Shown here: positions 4,254 through 5,383 of the stretch, one piece after another
How the letters are laid out: each line of letters starts with the position of its first letter
How positions within the stretch are numbered: the first letter of the stretch is position 1
Assembly (NCBI GenBank): GCA_019751475.1
Contig: JAIENH010000244.1
Coordinates: forward strand, 1-5,383
Source of the DNA: Cyclobacteriaceae bacterium
GTDB lineage: Bacteria > Bacteroidota > Bacteroidia > Cytophagales > Cyclobacteriaceae
DNA length: 5,383 nucleotides
Direction of reading: 5' to 3'
Translations under genes and position numbers: made by a program
Notes under the pieces: generated by a model
Told to the model about the DNA's origin: nothing
Databases searched by the model: none
Seen by the model: the letters and a program-made list of their open reading frames with translations, nothing else

Positions 4254-5220
4254 TGCTACTCACTTCATCCAACTTTAGATAATGAGCTTGCAGTTGCTCC
4301 ACCAGCCCGCGGGTGATAGACATGAGTTCTTCCGAATCTTCTATCTCCACTTTGTTGCCGTACGATAGCAGCCAGCGCGCCAGCATGTGTACATCGGCTG
4401 TGAGAAACTTCATGCGCACGCGGTCATCCGTGCGCTCCTCCGACACATAGCCAAAGTAGTGCCGCGAGTTGTGCACGTACTGCGCTGTGTCTGCATCAAA
4501 CACCACCGTGGCCGACTTCATCTCGATGTTGGTTTGTTGCAGGCTGTTGAGATATTCTTGCAGTGTGGAGATACTGCGAGGTGAAAACATGCGCTCCGAC
4601 ACCACCAGCTTGCTGATTCTGTCCGTGCGAAAATCGCGGAAGCCATCGCGCAGGCGGCACCAGGCGATGAGGTGCCAGGCGGCACTGTAGTAAAACAAGC
4701 CGATGGGCTCCACCTCGCGCGTAGTTTGCTCGCTTTGGTTGTTGAAATATTGAAACTCCACAATCCGCTTCTCCACGATGGCCTTTTGCAAATCCGACAT
4801 ATGGTTGCCGACCGAGGCCGGCATCTGCATGTGAGGTTTCAGCACTTCAATATGTTCTTGCAGACTTTCGAGGTGATCTTTCTGGGCTTCGTTGAGCACG
4901 GCTTTCACTTTCATGAGCGCACCTTCAAAGGCCGTGCGCACCGATTGGTCGGTCATGCGCTCCACCAGCTTGCCCGCCATCATCATAGCGCTGGCTTCAT
5001 CTTGTGTGAACATCACAGGTGGCAGGTGGTAGCCATCTACAATAAAGTAGCCTGTGCCCGCCTCCGAGCCGATGGGCACGCCCGCCTCCATCAGCGCCTT
5101 CACATCGCGGTACACCGTGCGCAGCGTGATCTCAAACCGGTCGGCAATCTCCTGCGCCTTCACCACCTTCTTGGTTTGAAGCTGGATGAGAATAGCAGTA
5201 AGACGGTCGATGCGGTTCAT
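4249..5220 (-). CDS. YafY-type HTH/WYL-domain transcriptional regulator
   Basis: This encodes 323 residues, full length for the YafY/DeoR-like WYL family. An N-terminal winged helix-turn-helix (about 1-60) has the family opening MNRIDRLTAILIQLQ and recognition-helix segment TLRTVYRDVKAL (32-43), then GVPIGSEAGTGYFI (47-60) and DGYHLPPVMFTQDEA (62-76). The WYL domain spans about 142-215; the name-giving triplet is WHL (182-184, AWHLIAWC), and the conserved Arg segment FRTDRI is at 197-202. The C-terminal WCX part (about 236-312) includes LARWLLSYGNKVEI (280-293). WYL domains sense a ligand, often nucleic acid or a nucleotide, and the N-terminus binds DNA. The ATG at 5220 lies only 7 bases after a perfect -7 element. 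The gene converges on the nucleotidase, and repeat B overlaps its last codon and stop. Its targets are unknown; the twin dyads 850 bases downstream are candidates. Confidence 0.93.
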   Translation of the reverse strand: MNRIDRLTAILIQLQTKKVVKAQEIADRFEITLRTVYRDVKALMEAGVPIGSEAGTGYFIVDGYHLPPVMFTQDEASAMMMAGKLVERMTDQSVRTAFEGALMKVKAVLNEAQKDHLESLQEHIEVLKPHMQMPASVGNHMSDLQKAIVEKRIVEFQYFNNQSEQTTREVEPIGLFYYSAAWHLIAWCRLRDGFRDFRTDRISKLVVSERMFSPRSISTLQEYLNSLQQTNIEMKSATVVFDADTAQYVHNSRHYFGYVSEERTDDRVRMKFLTADVHMLARWLLSYGNKVEIEDSEELMSITRGLVEQLQAHYLKLDEVSSR

Positions 5221-5227
5221 GCAGAGA

Positions 5228-5258
5228 CAAAGTTATGGGTTTTGGGTTGTTGTGCGAA
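5228..5258 (-). promoter_or_regulatory. Promoter of the WYL regulator gene
   Basis: On the minus strand TAACTTTG (5235 down to 5228) fits TAnnTTTG at every defined base; TTC (5258-5256) lies exactly 20 bases upstream as a two-of-three -33 match. With start sites usually a few bases after the -7 element, the mRNA would begin within a few bases of the ATG at 5220, so it would be leaderless or nearly so. No TGACA-N6-TGTCA dyad is found here, which argues against control by that motif. Confidence 0.5.
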
Positions 5259-5294
5259 GCTAAGCGTGAATGACGATATACAAGTGTTTTGCAA

Positions 5295-5383
5295 TTTGGG
5301 GGCATGTCGCGAGGCGCGCCACCGGGCTTTTCGTTCCAAGTCCGGCCACGCACGTTCCCAACCCACTTCGGGCTTTCCACTTC
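5295..5383. other. GC-rich non-coding edge segment, possible dispersed repeat
   Basis: The last part of the window is clearly richer in G and C than the rest (estimated by eye at about 60% against under 50%). It contains the palindrome GGCGCGCC (5314-5321) and a repeated CGGGCTTT. A minus-strand reading frame enters from the edge and runs into the regulator in another frame; it has Pro, Arg and His scattered without domain features, so I do not call it a gene. It could be the end of a dispersed repeat or a structured RNA. Confidence 0.3.

Noticed and set aside
5231..5275. Integron attC-like site (GTTATGGG and GTTGTTGTGCG)
   Set aside because: No matching pair of core sites with the needed inverted arms is present, and no integrase or cassette is seen.
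5132..5380. Minus-strand frame running from the right edge into the regulator
   Set aside because: It overlaps the start of a well-supported gene by about 90 bases and has no protein-like pattern; the GC-rich edge simply lacks stops in this frame.

Overview
The window looks like chromosomal DNA of a member of the Bacteroidota, most likely Cytophagales or Chitinophagales. This rests on the kinds of small single-domain proteins present, the near absence of Shine-Dalgarno sequences in front of most starts, and two matches to the Bacteroidota -7 promoter element TAnnTTTG. It is an inference from gene content and signals; no rRNA or other marker gene is present.

Layout. Positions 1-205 carry no gene and may hold a promoter reading out of the left edge. 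A short membrane-anchored protein of unknown function (206-418, +) runs tail-to-tail into a leftward gene cluster. Read in transcription order from 3299 down to 409, that cluster encodes: a GyrI-like ligand-binding protein; a 41-residue peptide with a signal sequence (2624-2749); a 71-residue HMA-like ferredoxin-fold protein without a metal motif; a DHFR/RibD-like reductase; an SRPBCC (AHSA1-type) protein; an MGMT/alkyltransferase-like protein with Trp at the position of the catalytic Cys; and a YkgJ-type Cys-cluster protein. Gaps after the first gene are 2, 2, 4, 9, about 4 and 18 bases, so genes two to seven look like one transcription unit. The GyrI gene is separated from them by 79 bases containing a small repeat remnant.

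The 152-base gap at 3300-3451 separates this cluster from a rightward HAD-family 5'(3')-deoxyribonucleotidase (3452-3967). It contains two nearly identical 16-base dyads, TGACA-N6-TGTCA, 54 bases apart, one close to each gene. This is the clearest regulatory signal in the window.

Between the nucleotidase and a convergent YafY-type HTH/WYL regulator (4249-5220, -) lie two copies of a 112-base palindromic repeat (109/112 identical, offset 158). The second copy overlaps the end of the regulator gene and supplies its stop codon. The regulator has a good promoter match that would give a nearly leaderless mRNA. The last 80 or so bases are GC-rich, non-coding and unlike the rest.

How the parts may work together (inference). 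A WYL regulator close to a GyrI-like sensor, an SRPBCC protein, a DHFR-like reductase, an alkyltransferase-like protein and a nucleotide phosphatase suggests a small stress or ligand-responsive regulon controlled through the twin dyads. The sequence does not prove that this regulator binds them. No phage, CRISPR, IS transposase or RNA gene was recognised.
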